Shown: positions 30,963 through 43,099 of the stretch, one piece after another
Layout: each line of letters opens with the position of its first letter
How positions within the stretch are numbered: the first letter of the stretch is position 1
Assembly: GCF_000315625.1 (NCBI RefSeq)
Contig: NW_005434639.1
Location: forward strand, 195,511-259,510
DNA length: 64,000 bases
Direction: 5' to 3'
Origin: Guillardia theta CCMP2712
Taxonomy: Eukaryota > Cryptophyceae > Pyrenomonadales > Geminigeraceae
The notes under the pieces: generated by a model
Databases searched by the model: none
Told to the model about the DNA's origin: nothing
The model's input: only the letters and a program-made list of their open reading frames with translations
Program-made: the position numbers and the translations under genes

Positions 30963-31062
30963 NNNNNNNNNNNNNNNNNNNNNNNNNNNNNNNNNNNNNN
31001 NNNNNNNNNNNNNNNNNNNNNNNNNNNNNNNNNNNNNNNNNNNNNNNNNNNNNNNNNNNNNN
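30963..31062. other. Assembly gap (100 N)
   Basis: Exactly 100 N bases, the conventional size for a gap of unknown length. It lies between the start of the FAM194-like gene (30651) and the end of the large repeat protein gene (31406). Confidence 0.99.
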
Positions 31063-31405
31063 GCCTCCACGGACTCAGAGAAGTAATTTCAAACATTCTT
31101 TATAAACACAAACGAAGAACAGCAGTGAAAGAATAACAACAGCAATGTGCATGCAGGGTAAAACTTGCTCCTCTCGTCTCCCTCCTCTCCTCGCAGCGAC
31201 AGGAGAGTCCTCCACGTTGACCGGGCACCAGCAACCAATCAAGCTTCCTCCTCCTGCACACTCGTGGCGTTGTACTTCTCCTCCTGCTCATCTGACACAG
31301 CAACGGGCCTGGCACATCCAATCTCAGTATCTTCAACTCTCTCTCCCACCATCGTCCTTCCGCCCACTCCCCGTTCCAACTCACCAGTAGTTTCTTCCTC
31401 CTGCG

Positions 31406-34400
31406 TTAGAATCTAGCTGCGGAGATCCTTTCCTCATGAAGCCTGAGCCCTGCATGAGAGGTCAGACTCTGCACAGAGGGAGAGGGAGAGGGAGAGGGCG
31501 AGAGAGAGAGAGCGGAGGGGGGAAGGAGGGAGGAAGCAAGGAAGGAAGAGAGAGGCAGTTGATTAAACCAAAGCACAAGAGGACAGAGAAAAAGCAGCAG
31601 AGGAGCGGAGGAGGAGGGGAAGGAGGAACACAGACCGGATCAGGCTTGTAAACTTGTTGCTTGAGAGATCCCGATTCGCCATCGTCCTCCTGATTGTTCT
31701 TGGCAACTTCGCCGAAAGTTGCGCCATCCCCGATCTCACTGCGAGAGCTGGTGAGGAAGGAGGAGGACAAGGAAGGAAAGGCACGAGGACGAGGAGCAGG
31801 AGGAGGAGAAGCAGGAGAAGAAGCAAGAGGACGAGGACAACAAGGAGGAGGAAGACATCGAGGAGGAGGACAAGGCGGAGGAGTCGAAGTCACCTGCCCG
31901 GTCCGATCGATGCTCCGGCTCCGAGCTGTGCTCCTTCTCCAATCTGGAGACAAGCGATGAGCAGAGAAGAGGAAGCAGACGATATTTTGATGGAGCCGTT
32001 GAAAGAAATGACAAGCAGGGGAGGGCGAGCTCGTGTAGGATTGAAGCAAGGAGATGTAGCGAGAGGGAGGAATGAAGTAGAGAGGGGAGGATCGGACGAC
32101 GGAGGTAGAGCAGTAGACGGGCGGGAGAGGATGGTTGTGGAGGCAATTAGCACATGATCACCTTTGAAGCCGCTCCAAGGACAGCGTGAGGTCCGAGATT
32201 GGCGTCTGTGCCAAAGGAAGTTCCTTGACCAGCATGAAGTGACGAGGCGAAGGTGACGTGGTCGGCAATCTGGTTACGAGCGCCAAGACGGGCGTTGCTG
32301 GACACGAAGGTGAGCTCCAGGAAAAGACGACGACGAGGAGGAGCAAGGAAAGAACGTGGGTTTGGAGGGATCGATGGTGGTGATGGTGTTGGAAGGAAGG
32401 AGGGAGGGAGGGAGGGTGGGTGGGTGGGTAGGTGGGAGGATGGAAGGAGGAGAGGAGGTGTAGGAGGAGGAGGAGGAGGCGGAGGAGGAGGAGAAGGGGG
32501 AGGAGGAGGAGGAGGAGGAGACGGAGGAGGAGGAGGGAGGGGGGAGGGGGGAGGAGGAGGAGGAATCTCAGGGGGCTGTGGGGGCCGGGAGTTGCAAGGG
32601 AGACATGAGCCGACATCACCTGCCGAATTCGACATGAGGCCCTATCGAGTTGTCATCTCCCAGCTGAGCATCCGCCGCAAACTTCGAGTTGGCGCCCACC
32701 TGGAAGGAGGGGTCAAGTGCGGAACGGGCTTGTCAAGCCACGCTGAACCTCGTTGTCGTTGCCCAGCTCCGCCCCCTCTCCGAAGGAACTCTTGTCACCA
32801 AACTTGTTGCCGTCACCAAACTTGGCGTTCCTCCCGAACTTTGAGCGGCTCGCAAACTGCCGGGGGTCAGTTCATGGGAGGGATGGGGAGCAGTCAGTAC
32901 CTCGTCGAAGCTCCCGAACTTCTCGTCACTGCCGAACTTGTCGCCCTCGCCTGACAGGGGAACTTGAGAAGACCCACACACACCGACGTCTCTCACTACC
33001 GAAGGAGATGTTGTTGCCGAAGACCACTCCATCCCCGAAGCGAATTCTTGCTCCGAACTGTGAAAACAAGCAAGAGATCAGGGCAGGAAAGTATGAGAAC
33101 ACGCAAGAGATCAGGGCAGAGTGGAGGAACGAGCAGGAGAAACAGGCGAGAACGACGAGGAGGTGATACGGGAAGGAGGAGGAGTTCAGTTATCACGGCA
33201 AAGAGCAAAGACACAAAAGTGAGCAAGGAGAAAAGCAAGATCACCTTGAGATCTCCCCCAATTCCCTCAGAGCTATCGTCTTCTGTTTCACTGCTGTTTC
33301 CACTCTGACTACCGTGTCCTGCCTCAGTGGCGTTCGTGCTCCCTTCAAGCAAAGACATCTTCTTCCTAGTCAACATCCTCTGACTCTTCTCCTTCCCTTC
33401 CTCCTTGTTGAGACTCTTCAACACGTTGCTCAGCATCGACTTCAGGGCTTGCATGTCGGCCAGGGAGGCAAACTTGCCGGTCTTGCCCACCACCTTCTGC
33501 GACGTCTTCCCTTGGACAGCTTTTGTCTGGCTAGCCTGTCCTTTCCTTCTAGCAAGCTGCTCCCTTCGCCTCTCCATGCTCTGCTTGAGCTTCTGCAAAC
33601 CCTCCGGCAGCAGCTTGCTATCCCCCTTCTGCTTCTCTACCGGGTACCATGCCCCGCAGCAACTTGCCGCAATCTCCTCGCATAACAAACCGCAGCAGCA
33701 CAGACCGTTGGGAGTGATGTCAGCGGCGTCGTCTTCAGGGAGGGGGATCGACGAGTTGCCGCCTCCTGAATTGTTCGCCAGCCACTCCTCGAGATTGAAG
33801 TCTGGCTGCTCCGCAAGCCAAGCGTTGAGATCGAACGCGCTCCCGGCGGTGTAGTTGCCTCCCTGAGCCAGCTGCATCTTCAAGCTCTTCTGCTTGAGGG
33901 CTGTCTTGGCAGCTCTACGGGCTTGCTTGCGGTTGAGGAGGATCTGAGAGGATGTAGTCTCGGATCTAGCCGACTGCAACCACTTGTTGATATCGACCTC
34001 CTGCTGCTCCCCCAGCCATTTTGACAGGCTGAATGCATCAGAGGCATTCTCCTGCTTCTCAAGCCAGGCATCGTCATCTTCCAGAGGATGGTCCTCCAAC
34101 CACTTTTCTATGTCCACGGACGGCTGCTCGTCAAGGAAGCGGGTCATGTTGAACGCGCTAGAGCGGTTCCCCTCCTGCTGGTCTAACCACTTCTCCACAT
34201 CTGGAAGGGGATGCTCGTCCAGCCATCCACTCATGTTGACGCTGCTCGTCGAGGAGGAGTTGGCCAGCCAGCCTTCCAAGTCCTCGGGGTCTGGGTAGCC
34301 TGACAGCCAGTCATCCAGGTCGAAGCTAACTTGAGCATCCAGCCATTGCGACAGGTCTCTGATCTGCACGCTGCTGCCGTTACCATCGGAGACGTAGGGG

Positions 34401-36394
34401 AATTGCTGCTGCTCCTTCAGCCAAGCGTCCACGTCGAACTCGTGATGCTCGTCCAGCCAGCTGCTCAGATCGAACTGTCCCGATTCGTTCCCCGCGGAGG
34501 AGTTTCCTCCAGTCTGCTGCAGCACTGAATGTCTCTGCATGCGAGCAAACTTGCGCTCGAGCTTCTTCCGGAGTGCGCGAGCTTCCAGGCTCTTCACACT
34601 CTCCCACAGAAGAATCTCCTCCATCGTGCTCAGCAGGGCCTGCGGGTCCGCCCGTTGAGCATGGTACCAGACCTCAGCATCCGGAAGATAATCCTTGTGC
34701 TCCTGCAGATAAGTCAGGAACCAATACCTTTCCATCGCGTTAAGTTTACCTGATACCACTGTTCCGCATCGACCCCGTAGTTCTTGTGTTCCTCGTACCA
34801 CCTGCTCATACTAGGCGTGTAGTTCTTGTGCTCCTGGTAGTACTTCTCCGCGTCGACCCCGTAGTTCTTGTGCTCCTCGTACCACCTGCTCATACTAGGC
34901 GTGTAGTTCTTGTGCTCCTGGTAGTACTTCTCCGCGTCGACTCCGTAGTTCTTGTGTTCCTCGTACCACCTGCTCATACTAGGCGTGTAGTTCTTGTGCT
35001 CCTGGTAGTACTTCTCCGCGTCGACCCCGTAGTTCTTGTGTTCCTCGTACCACCTGCTCATACTAGGCGTGTAGTTCTTGTGCTCCTGGTAGTACTTCTC
35101 CGCGTCGACTCCGTAGTTCTTGTGTTCCTCGTACCACCTGCTCATACTAGGCGTGTAGTTCTTGTGCTCCTGGTAGTACTTCTCCGCGTCGACTCCGTAG
35201 TTCTTGTGTTCCTCGTACCACCTGCTCATACTAGGCGTGTAGTTCTATCATATGCAAGTAAGATGAACTTTCGGAAATGAGAGCAATATACCTTCCACTG
35301 TGAGTACCATTCTTCAGTGTCTAGGTACCGGGCAAGCTTGGGAAACGAGTGAAGCAGGACTCTCAACCTCCTTTCTTTCTCCTCCTTCGGCCAGGACCTA
35401 AGGATCTGAACGTTGCGGAACTGTGAAAGCCAGCATACCATGCCACATTTTCCACGTCTTCCCACCAAGGACGAAGCTACTTGGGCAAGGATTTCCAATC
35501 TGCCGTGGATTGCCTTGTCCTGCCTGCGAATGCCATGTTTTTCAAGCCAGTCTGACATATGAAAACCATCCTTGTTCTTGTGCTCTTCAAACCAGTCTTC
35601 AAAGTCGCTCCTCAACTTCGGATTCTCCATGACATGCTTGTACCAGTGCTCAGTGCTTAGAATGCTATGGTCCTGCAACCAGCCCTCGATGTCCTCGGGG
35701 TCCTTGTGAAGCTTCAACCAGCAACCTATCGACATTGACCACACGTCGGCGTTTCCTGAGCAGAGGTGACTGGAGTTGTTGTCTGATCCTGTGCTGTTTG
35801 ATGAAGAGCCGTTGCCATCCAGACCCGATGTGTTCAGCCAGCACGGAGGCTCTCCACATGGTTCCAGGGTCAAGGCTCCGCAACAGGACGAGTTGGTCGA
35901 GTTGGTCGAGCTGCAGTCCAGCTCCATGCACTGATCACAGCCACTGGGGCAGCAGAAGTTCCCTTCGGCACTTGAAACTCCACCGAGATCCTCACATGAC
36001 GTGCTTTCATTCGTGGCATTGGTCTCTAACAGTTCAGAGAAAAGATTCAGAAGCGAGGGCTTCTGAATCGCGCGGCTCTTCGCGGCTAGTATGCCGTGGC
36101 TTCTTGGCATCTTCGACATTAAGTCCGAGACTGGAGAAGATTGTCCGTTCGCCGAGATCTGAGACATGTCAGCGATGGACTGCATAGACATGGATATTAC
36201 CATCAGGATCGCTATGAACGCACACGAACAGCCCAGAAGAACTCCAACTCTCCAGAGCCGAGTGCTCTTGGAGTTGTCTGCAGCAAAAACATGTTCAGTT
36301 CACTGCAGTCCCTGACTCAACCTCCCTGGCATCTCTTACCTGGCAAGATGGTTTCATCGGTTGGGAGGGATCCGTACTTGGTGGTCTCAGACAT
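31406..36394 (-). CDS. Large single-pass membrane protein made of WL repeats, a 28-residue tandem repeat and a hexapeptide beta-helix
   Basis: About twelve exons, roughly 1,220 residues, from ATG 36394 to TAA 31408-31406. Early exons: 36394-36340, 36277-35292, 35244-34750, 34702-33245. Residues about 20-55 hold one membrane helix (WRVGVLLGCSCAFIAILMVI) after a short tail, so type II topology is likely. Then comes a Cys-rich, N-glycosylation-sequon-rich segment (36050-35730). Next are Trp repeats, five and a half near-identical 28-residue repeats, then about fourteen 12-residue units of type F-D-L-x-x-W-L-x-E-x-x-x. After a basic stretch, eight small exons encode 6-residue units starting FG/LG/IG (FGDGNKFGDKSSFGEGAELG), the signature of a left-handed beta-helix. 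It ends KQQVYKPDP then SLTSHAGLRLHEERISAARF. No known family; perhaps a cell-surface scaffold. Confidence 0.75.
32456..32566 (+). repeat. GGA triplet-rich tract in intron
   Basis: GGAGGA units with GGC interruptions in the intron between two beta-helix exons of the large repeat protein. Confidence 0.85.
34751..35244 (-). repeat. 84-bp coding tandem repeat, five full copies plus partial ends
   Basis: Units at 35229-35146, 35145-35062, 35061-34978, 34977-34894 and 34893-34810, with a partial sixth to 34750. Each encodes MSRWYEEHKNYG-VDAEKYYQEHKNYTPS, itself two 14-residue halves sharing x-x-W/Y-Y-x-E-H-K-N-Y. Copies differ only at a few synonymous positions (GAC/GAG-context CCC/TCC and CTC/TTC). 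The last copy changes EKYYQ to EQWYQ before an intron, and the next exon resumes EHKDYLPD in register. Each unit has an N-Y-T glycosylation sequon. Confidence 0.95.
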
Positions 36395-38767
36395 GCTTCT
36401 TGATACGAATGAATCTATCTCCAGTCACCCTGCCCAGTCCGGTCAGCAACCACGTGAACAGACGCGGCATAGTGTTCATTTCATTAACCAGCTTTCTGTT
36501 GATCATATTCTCTCTCATGCTCTAAATTCTCTCTCAACATCTAACCTCCCTTTCTCCTCAACTATTGCTCCATGTCTCCATCTTTCCCTCTCCTCTCTAT
36601 CGTGTCCTTTCCCTTCAACTCACACCTCACTGTCTCTCTCTCCCACTCTCCCTCTCAAATTTCCCCTTTACCCGGCACCTTCCTTCTTCTCCATCTCGCC
36701 CTCCATCCCTCTTCTCCATCTCACCTCCATCCTTCCTCTACTTCTCTCCTTGTATCTTTCCTCTCCTTCTCTCCCTGTCTTCCCCACCATCCCTCCCCTT
36801 CCTCTTCTGACGTCCCCTTACCTCTCACGTCCCCGCCATGGAGCCGATGACCCGGAAATAGACGTGGCCCACATCCCCTACGAATGACCCACCCACCCCT
36901 AGACCAGCCCCTGCACCCCAGCCTGCACCCACACTGCCACCCCTACTGACACCCACCCCGCGCAGCCACACCCCAGCACCCCTATGTAGACACGGGCCAA
37001 CCCCTATTTTTGATATTTACCTGGTACAAACTTCAGTTAACTCACTCCTACACCTCAATGCGGTGGGTTGTAGGCGCCATGGCGATTCATTTTAGGGGGT
37101 TCTGCATGCCATGGCAGAATATCACGAGAAGACTCCAATGAGAATGTTGACGGGTAAAGCAGTGAACCTCACCATGGACAAGCCGAAGGCGCGGAAGACC
37201 AAAACATACCAAGCATGCCAAAAACGAAGAAAGAAGACCAGGATCCACAAGTGGCAAGATGTGCCTGTGCACACATCTTGTGTGCATTTAATCAAAAGGG
37301 TGGCAAGGATTCTAGGCGGGTCTCACCCTCGAAGTGGAATGATGCTGTGGTTTTAAGTTCAAGCGGTTGGATTTCTTGCAATTTCGATGTCCTTCAACTT
37401 TGTCGTTCGAGTGTGAAGAAGGCATTCTTCATGCTTCAGCGACCCAACATCTGAAGTTGAGTCTTGCACATGTATCATCGTTTGAAGTGAAACACAAAAC
37501 AAAAGTCTCTGAAGATGTATCCAATTCTTTGCTTGATTTCTACCTACTCTTCCACCCATCCCCGTGTCATGCCATTTCAATCTTCATACTGGTACAGCCG
37601 TGTACACAGGCCCTTCCGACGACAAAGGTATCACAACACTCTAACAGCGTCAACAAGAATACGATTTAGATCCCCAAAGAGTTCTGTAGAAGTAGATTCA
37701 GCTTCATTTCACAACAACCTTCGAATCATGCACTGTACCTGCGAATAATAACGACCAGGATTTCTTTCAAAAACGGTACCACCATGATATTGGACTTGGA
37801 AGCGACATGTCATCGCCTGCACCAACACAATGATGAAATAGTTCTGATTGCTCCTGACTGTCAACATGCGAATGGCCCTCAGCTGATATCACATGGATAC
37901 ATCAGAATGAGATCCAACTTTCAACCATGTGGTTGTATCCAAAAACATCAGATTGGTGTAGGCTCTCTGCTCTTTTGTGCAAAATGATGTCCGATGTGCT
38001 CTATGAAACTTGACAAATAGTCTGAAAGGCAATCACCCTGTTGCATCGCCCTCAAAACCGAGATCCGATTCTCCTACCATAGTATGAAACAAGGGCCGCG
38101 CTTTCGCTTGCCGCATTCACCGTTCTCAAAGGAATCCAGTCAACTCTGCACTTACATCAGCTCTTATGTCATACATGTCAACACTGAAACGACTTCCTAA
38201 CAACATGGTATGATCGCGTCAAAGGCATCTTCAACGTGCGCCCTGCATTTTCTCCTTCATTGACGCGCGGGTCAATTGTACAGCTACTGAAAACGAGTCT
38301 TTTCGATCACGCTACTGCAACTCAGTTATATAAAGTCAATAAAGATTATAAATTGGCTAAGTCTTCCTGGTCGAAATAGAAAAAGGGAGCTGTTGAGGGA
38401 GGGACAGAGAGGAGGGGGGAGAGGAGGGGGGAGAGGAGGAGGGAGGGAGAGGAGGATGGGGAGAGAGGAAGGACGGAGAGGAGGGACGGAGACTCAGAGG
38501 ATGAGTGGGTAAGGAAGGAGGGAGGGAGGGAGAGTAGGGAGGATGCCTAGGCAGCAGACCCAGACACAAATACACGCAGAGAGACAGGAACAATCACAGC
38601 AATTAGGTAGCGGCACAGCAGCAGTGAAAGAGAATGATAGAGAATCAAAGATAAATTGAAATCACAGAAAGACGGAGACGAGCAACAGGGAAGAGGATCT
38701 GTTTCAACAGCGGATAACTTTTCAACTACAGGCCTGTATCTGCCATTGAGTGCGCTGTTCGTTCAGA
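36395..38767. other. Intergenic; pyrimidine-rich then AT-richer, no supported gene
   Basis: About 36540-36830 is a CTCC/CTCT-rich tract. About 36830-37070 has CACCCC/ACCCCT motifs of the dispersed TACCCC type. A GGA-rich tract lies at about 38395-38545. Several 60-100 codon open frames have no recognisable domains or splice context. Confidence 0.5.
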
Positions 38768-40981
38768 ATGACAGGGGCTTCTGACAAACCAAGTCACATA
38801 CAGATGCTCATCTTCTTCTCCCTCTTCTTGACAGCATCATGTACTACCTTCGAAGATGCTATCCTAGACGACATGCTGGGAAGCAGCAGCCCTCTCTGCA
38901 CTGGTTCGGGCTTAGGGTCGACGAGTTTCAACTACAAGTTCACCTCTTCCGAGAACACTTCGCGTTGGGCTTCGATGAACAGCAAGTATGAGAAGGACGT
39001 TTTCTTGGCAGAGATGAGTCACGACGATGAGAATCCAAACAGATCCTGGAGGCTTCGGTTTGGAAAGGGAGGAAACATATACAGCTTCGTCGGAGCATAC
39101 GGCGAGTCTGTGCCACCGCAATACCACAATCTTGCCCCGTGGAACGATGAGGTATGGCAGGCAGTCGCGGTAAGCTTGAACTACAACCAGCCGCAAACTC
39201 CATACTACATTCATCAGGCAGGAGATTACCTCAAAGACAACTTGGAGACGCCATTCACCTCCCCCACCCTGGCAAAGTCTTGCAAGGACAATCAGTGCAG
39301 CTTCTTGTCCTGGGGGCAACAGGCTCACATTCCCACCTCATGGCGCAGCTCTGCTTTCTACTACACCCGATACAAAGACTGCGGAGAAGGAGTCCTAGAA
39401 GTTGAATGGTCGATTCACAATGTGGCAAGTCTACCAGAAGGGCACAACTTCCAGTACTACAATGTTCCTTGGGGAGGAGTTAGGACATCAGCCTTGACGA
39501 AGATGCTAATAAGCAGCAAGGACGCTGGGGGGTACACAGGCTTCCAAACTACTCCTCCTTACTCTGACACAACTCAGACCATCCGAAACCTGGATGTGAC
39601 CCTCGGGTACACGACGTTCACGCAGAAGCAGGTCAAGGAGCTAGAGTCAAACTTTACAATGCCATGCGGCAACGCCGCTGGCAGTGAGGTGCCGTGCCCA
39701 CAAACTGGAGCGGAGGACCAGACTTTGCGGTTGGTTAAGAGCGCAAGCTGCACGCTGATGGAAGCTGAGGCCCAGAGGCAACTTGGCCTCCCTCTGACCT
39801 CATGTCCCATTGAAAGTACCGTGACGATCTCGACTGGTTGCGAATATCACAAAGGCTGCTCTCTCGTCTTCACAAACCCCAGCAACGGTTTCTCCATGCC
39901 TGTCCAAGGCGTTTCCAGCTGGGCATGGAAGGGGACGAAGATCCTCTTTTGGACGCAAGTACCGCTGGACGAAGTCAACGCCAACTGGGCAACAGGTGAG
40001 AGCCTCGTCGTCAGCTACTCTCCAGCAGAGGACCCGAAGAAGAACTTGGCGCTGACCTTGGTACATGGGGTTGGATCTGAGCATGGGCAATCATGGACTC
40101 TCAACAGACCCAAAGCCAGGTTGCGGTATGGAGCAACCAACGTCGCGCGAGACTACACTGTTTTCACTGTCGAAGCTTTCTCTGTGATCAGGCCAGGGCA
40201 AACTTACGCTTTCAGGCAGTACTTCATCTCAGATGCGTTCGAAGGGATGCAGGGGAAAGCCTCGCGCTGGGTCAACCAGACTTCACAGAGGTTTTACAGC
40301 GCTGGAACGAGAGCAGGTCGTGATATCTTCCTCTGCTCCTGCGACAATCGCACGTTCGGGGCGACGTTGCAGGAGTGCGACAATGAGAAATCCGTCAAAG
40401 TGTGTGCGGGGAGCTCAACGCCGGGAACAGGAAGAAAGCCCTTGTTTGCTATTCAGTGCGGCGACATCTCCTACGTTGGCAGTGATCCCTACTCCCTCGC
40501 GCCATGGGCCGAGAACAGCTCTGGATACTGGAAGCCTTACATCTGTGCTTCCAGGCCCGGGCTGCGCCCCACGTGGCGGCTGCTTGGGTACTTTGCAGAG
40601 GGGGCTTGTGCTGTGCTGTCATCAGCTCGATTCGGGTCAGAGAAATGTCCTAGCGAGCTGCCGTGGGCACAGTCGGGCCCCTACGACATCTCAGTGTGCT
40701 ACGAGACGTGGAGCTGGGCCAGTCTTGTTCCTGCCGTGAAGGATGGGCAGGCAACAACAGGCGGGTTGGGGGAGCTGATGGTGCCCGGGTGGTATGAGGT
40801 CTGGCTTTGCATGAGAGATCATGTCTGTCCGATGGCAGCGGGGAGAACGGCAGGGCCAGCAACGATGTGTTTCGTGTTCGACGAGAGGGAGAAGCTGTTC
40901 GTCCCATGGTACACCCGAACCTTGTACATAACATCGAAACTGACACACGTTGCTGTCGCAGGGACCTTGCAGAAACTTTGA
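38768..40981 (+). CDS. Large secreted protein of unknown function
   Basis: Uninterrupted 737-residue protein; start chosen at ATG 38768, the first in-frame Met. A signal peptide is visible (HIQMLIFFSLFLTASCTTF). The rest is extracellular in character: many Cys, several N-x-S/T sequons, and abundant Trp/Tyr (WRLRFGKGGNIYSFVGAYGE, YYNVPWGGVRTSALT, WAWKGTKILFWTQVPLDEV, SSGYWKPYICASRPGLRPTW). No membrane anchor is obvious; the C terminus LTHVAVAGTLQKL is only mildly hydrophobic. Beta-rich pattern, possibly lectin- or hydrolase-like, but I recognise no catalytic motif. One of only a few long genes here without an intron. Confidence 0.85.
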   Translation: MTGASDKPSHIQMLIFFSLFLTASCTTFEDAILDDMLGSSSPLCTGSGLGSTSFNYKFTSSENTSRWASMNSKYEKDVFLAEMSHDDENPNRSWRLRFGKGGNIYSFVGAYGESVPPQYHNLAPWNDEVWQAVAVSLNYNQPQTPYYIHQAGDYLKDNLETPFTSPTLAKSCKDNQCSFLSWGQQAHIPTSWRSSAFYYTRYKDCGEGVLEVEWSIHNVASLPEGHNFQYYNVPWGGVRTSALTKMLISSKDAGGYTGFQTTPPYSDTTQTIRNLDVTLGYTTFTQKQVKELESNFTMPCGNAAGSEVPCPQTGAEDQTLRLVKSASCTLMEAEAQRQLGLPLTSCPIESTVTISTGCEYHKGCSLVFTNPSNGFSMPVQGVSSWAWKGTKILFWTQVPLDEVNANWATGESLVVSYSPAEDPKKNLALTLVHGVGSEHGQSWTLNRPKARLRYGATNVARDYTVFTVEAFSVIRPGQTYAFRQYFISDAFEGMQGKASRWVNQTSQRFYSAGTRAGRDIFLCSCDNRTFGATLQECDNEKSVKVCAGSSTPGTGRKPLFAIQCGDISYVGSDPYSLAPWAENSSGYWKPYICASRPGLRPTWRLLGYFAEGACAVLSSARFGSEKCPSELPWAQSGPYDISVCYETWSWASLVPAVKDGQATTGGLGELMVPGWYEVWLCMRDHVCPMAAGRTAGPATMCFVFDEREKLFVPWYTRTLYITSKLTHVAVAGTLQKL

Positions 40982-42522
40982 TGATCAAAGGTGCGAGCGC
41001 TTGATAACGGGGAAAGTGAGAAGGAGATGAAGATTGAATGTGGCGATGAAGCCGGGGATTCACCCCAACTTGGCAAACTAGCAGCAAGCCGAGGCTGCAC
41101 TTCTCGTACCGTGCTTGACCAGAAATAGAAACTAACGACGCTAAGATGCTGTGTAGAATAACCTTTGTATTTGATTTGCTAGTGAACACTATTTTTTTCA
41201 TGTTAGGGACCCGACTAAGGAACTTCGGAAGTTGTTCTTTCCGACGGTTCAACGTTCGGTCTGACCATCCCCAGTGAAAGAAGAACCCCAGAAAAGAAAT
41301 CCAGCAAAGTCATATAGACCACTGCATGTACTGACTTCATCTTGCTGTCACGTTCTGCCGTATCATCAGTCATGTCCAACAGTTGTTAGAGTGATGACTA
41401 GTGCCCGTGTCAAGTCATTCCGAGGCGGGCCGATATCTCTTTTTAAAACGCGTGTTTTAGGCTAAGTTTAGGTACACCTGGAGGGGGTGGTATTGCTGGT
41501 CGTCTCGAGGGTAGGGGTAGTCGAAGATTGAGGTCCAGGGGTGGGTCAAATGAAGTATGTAGAAGATAGCGAGACCCAGTAAGAGGGGATGGGTAGGGTG
41601 GTCGGAGGGTAAGCTGGTAACGTAGATGACTTCTGGGGTGGGTGGTAGATGCTGTGCTTGTGGGGTGCGGTAGGAATTGGGGTGGGTGGTCCAAATCTGG
41701 TTCGTAGCCCAAACATCCTGAAGGGGGTACAAATTCCCCCGGGGGGGTAGGGTAATTGACCACTCTGGGTGGGTCATTATCATATGTGCATTGGGGGGGA
41801 AAGGGGGGTAGGGTAATAAGGATACTCTGGAGAGGAGCACCCTCACCACCCACCCACATAAACAACTTTGGGTGCTTTTCTATTACCAAAGGACCCTAGG
41901 CAGCGACTAGTTTTCCTAGGGTCCTTTGGGTATCCCCTACATCTACAAAAATGCTTTTTATTAAGTCCCTGTGTTCCCTACCATGGCGAGATTACCATAT
42001 GTTAGCGCCTTCCCTGCAGCGATCCCCGATGCTGACACTCTCCTTCCCCTCTATACTCGACCTCATCCTTCATCTTAACAAGCTACATGCACATCGGCAG
42101 CCATAGCCTCAGTTAGAAGACTGCACGATCGCATTTGAGAACATTTGTTACAATAGCTTCACAAGTTTCACTGGTTTCATGTACACAACACCCACAAGGC
42201 CTCAGACTCGTTTGAAGCTAATGTCTTGAGCTGATTTCAGATATTAATCACAGTTAGATATGCTCGAAGAATAATTGATCTGGCACAGTGACATTGTAGG
42301 CAGGTTGCTGGAATCTTTATGAAATCGGGGGGTAGGAGCTGCAACACATTTTAGAGCATGGGTTCCTCTCCTTCTACGTTGCTGGTGTTGGAAGGACCCA
42401 ATGGAACGCGACAGATACACACGGGCAATCAAACCTTTCTTGTCACTCGGATGATCAGCCCTTCCGACTCCAGGTCAGAGAAGGACATGCACGCGATACG
42501 TCGCTGATCCTATGGCAGGGAG
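40982..42522. other. Intergenic with TACCCC-type repeat tract
   Basis: About 41440-41880 is G-rich (GGGTGGGT, GGGGGGTA, GGGTAGGG) on the plus strand and lacks credible exons. A perfect hairpin marks its right end (41886-41929). The tract before the RING gene (about 42060-42520) shows nothing recognisable. Confidence 0.55.
41886..41929. repeat. Perfect 15-bp inverted repeat with 14-nt loop
   Basis: CCAAAGGACCCTAGG at 41886-41900 and its exact reverse complement at 41915-41929 flank CAGCGACTAGTTTT. It stands at the edge of the TACCCC-type tract, perhaps a transposon end or a recombination scar. Confidence 0.9.
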
Positions 42523-43088
<566 letters not shown>

Positions 43089-43099
43089 AGCCTTGTGAG

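Noticed and set aside
34751-35244. CRISPR-like direct repeats
   Set aside because: The units are contiguous, lack spacers, keep an 84-nt coding period and encode a regular peptide; this is a protein tandem repeat.
37111-37356. 81-codon basic open frame (MAEYHEKTPMRM...)
   Set aside because: No homology, no splice context, AT-richer repeat-like surroundings; indistinguishable from chance.
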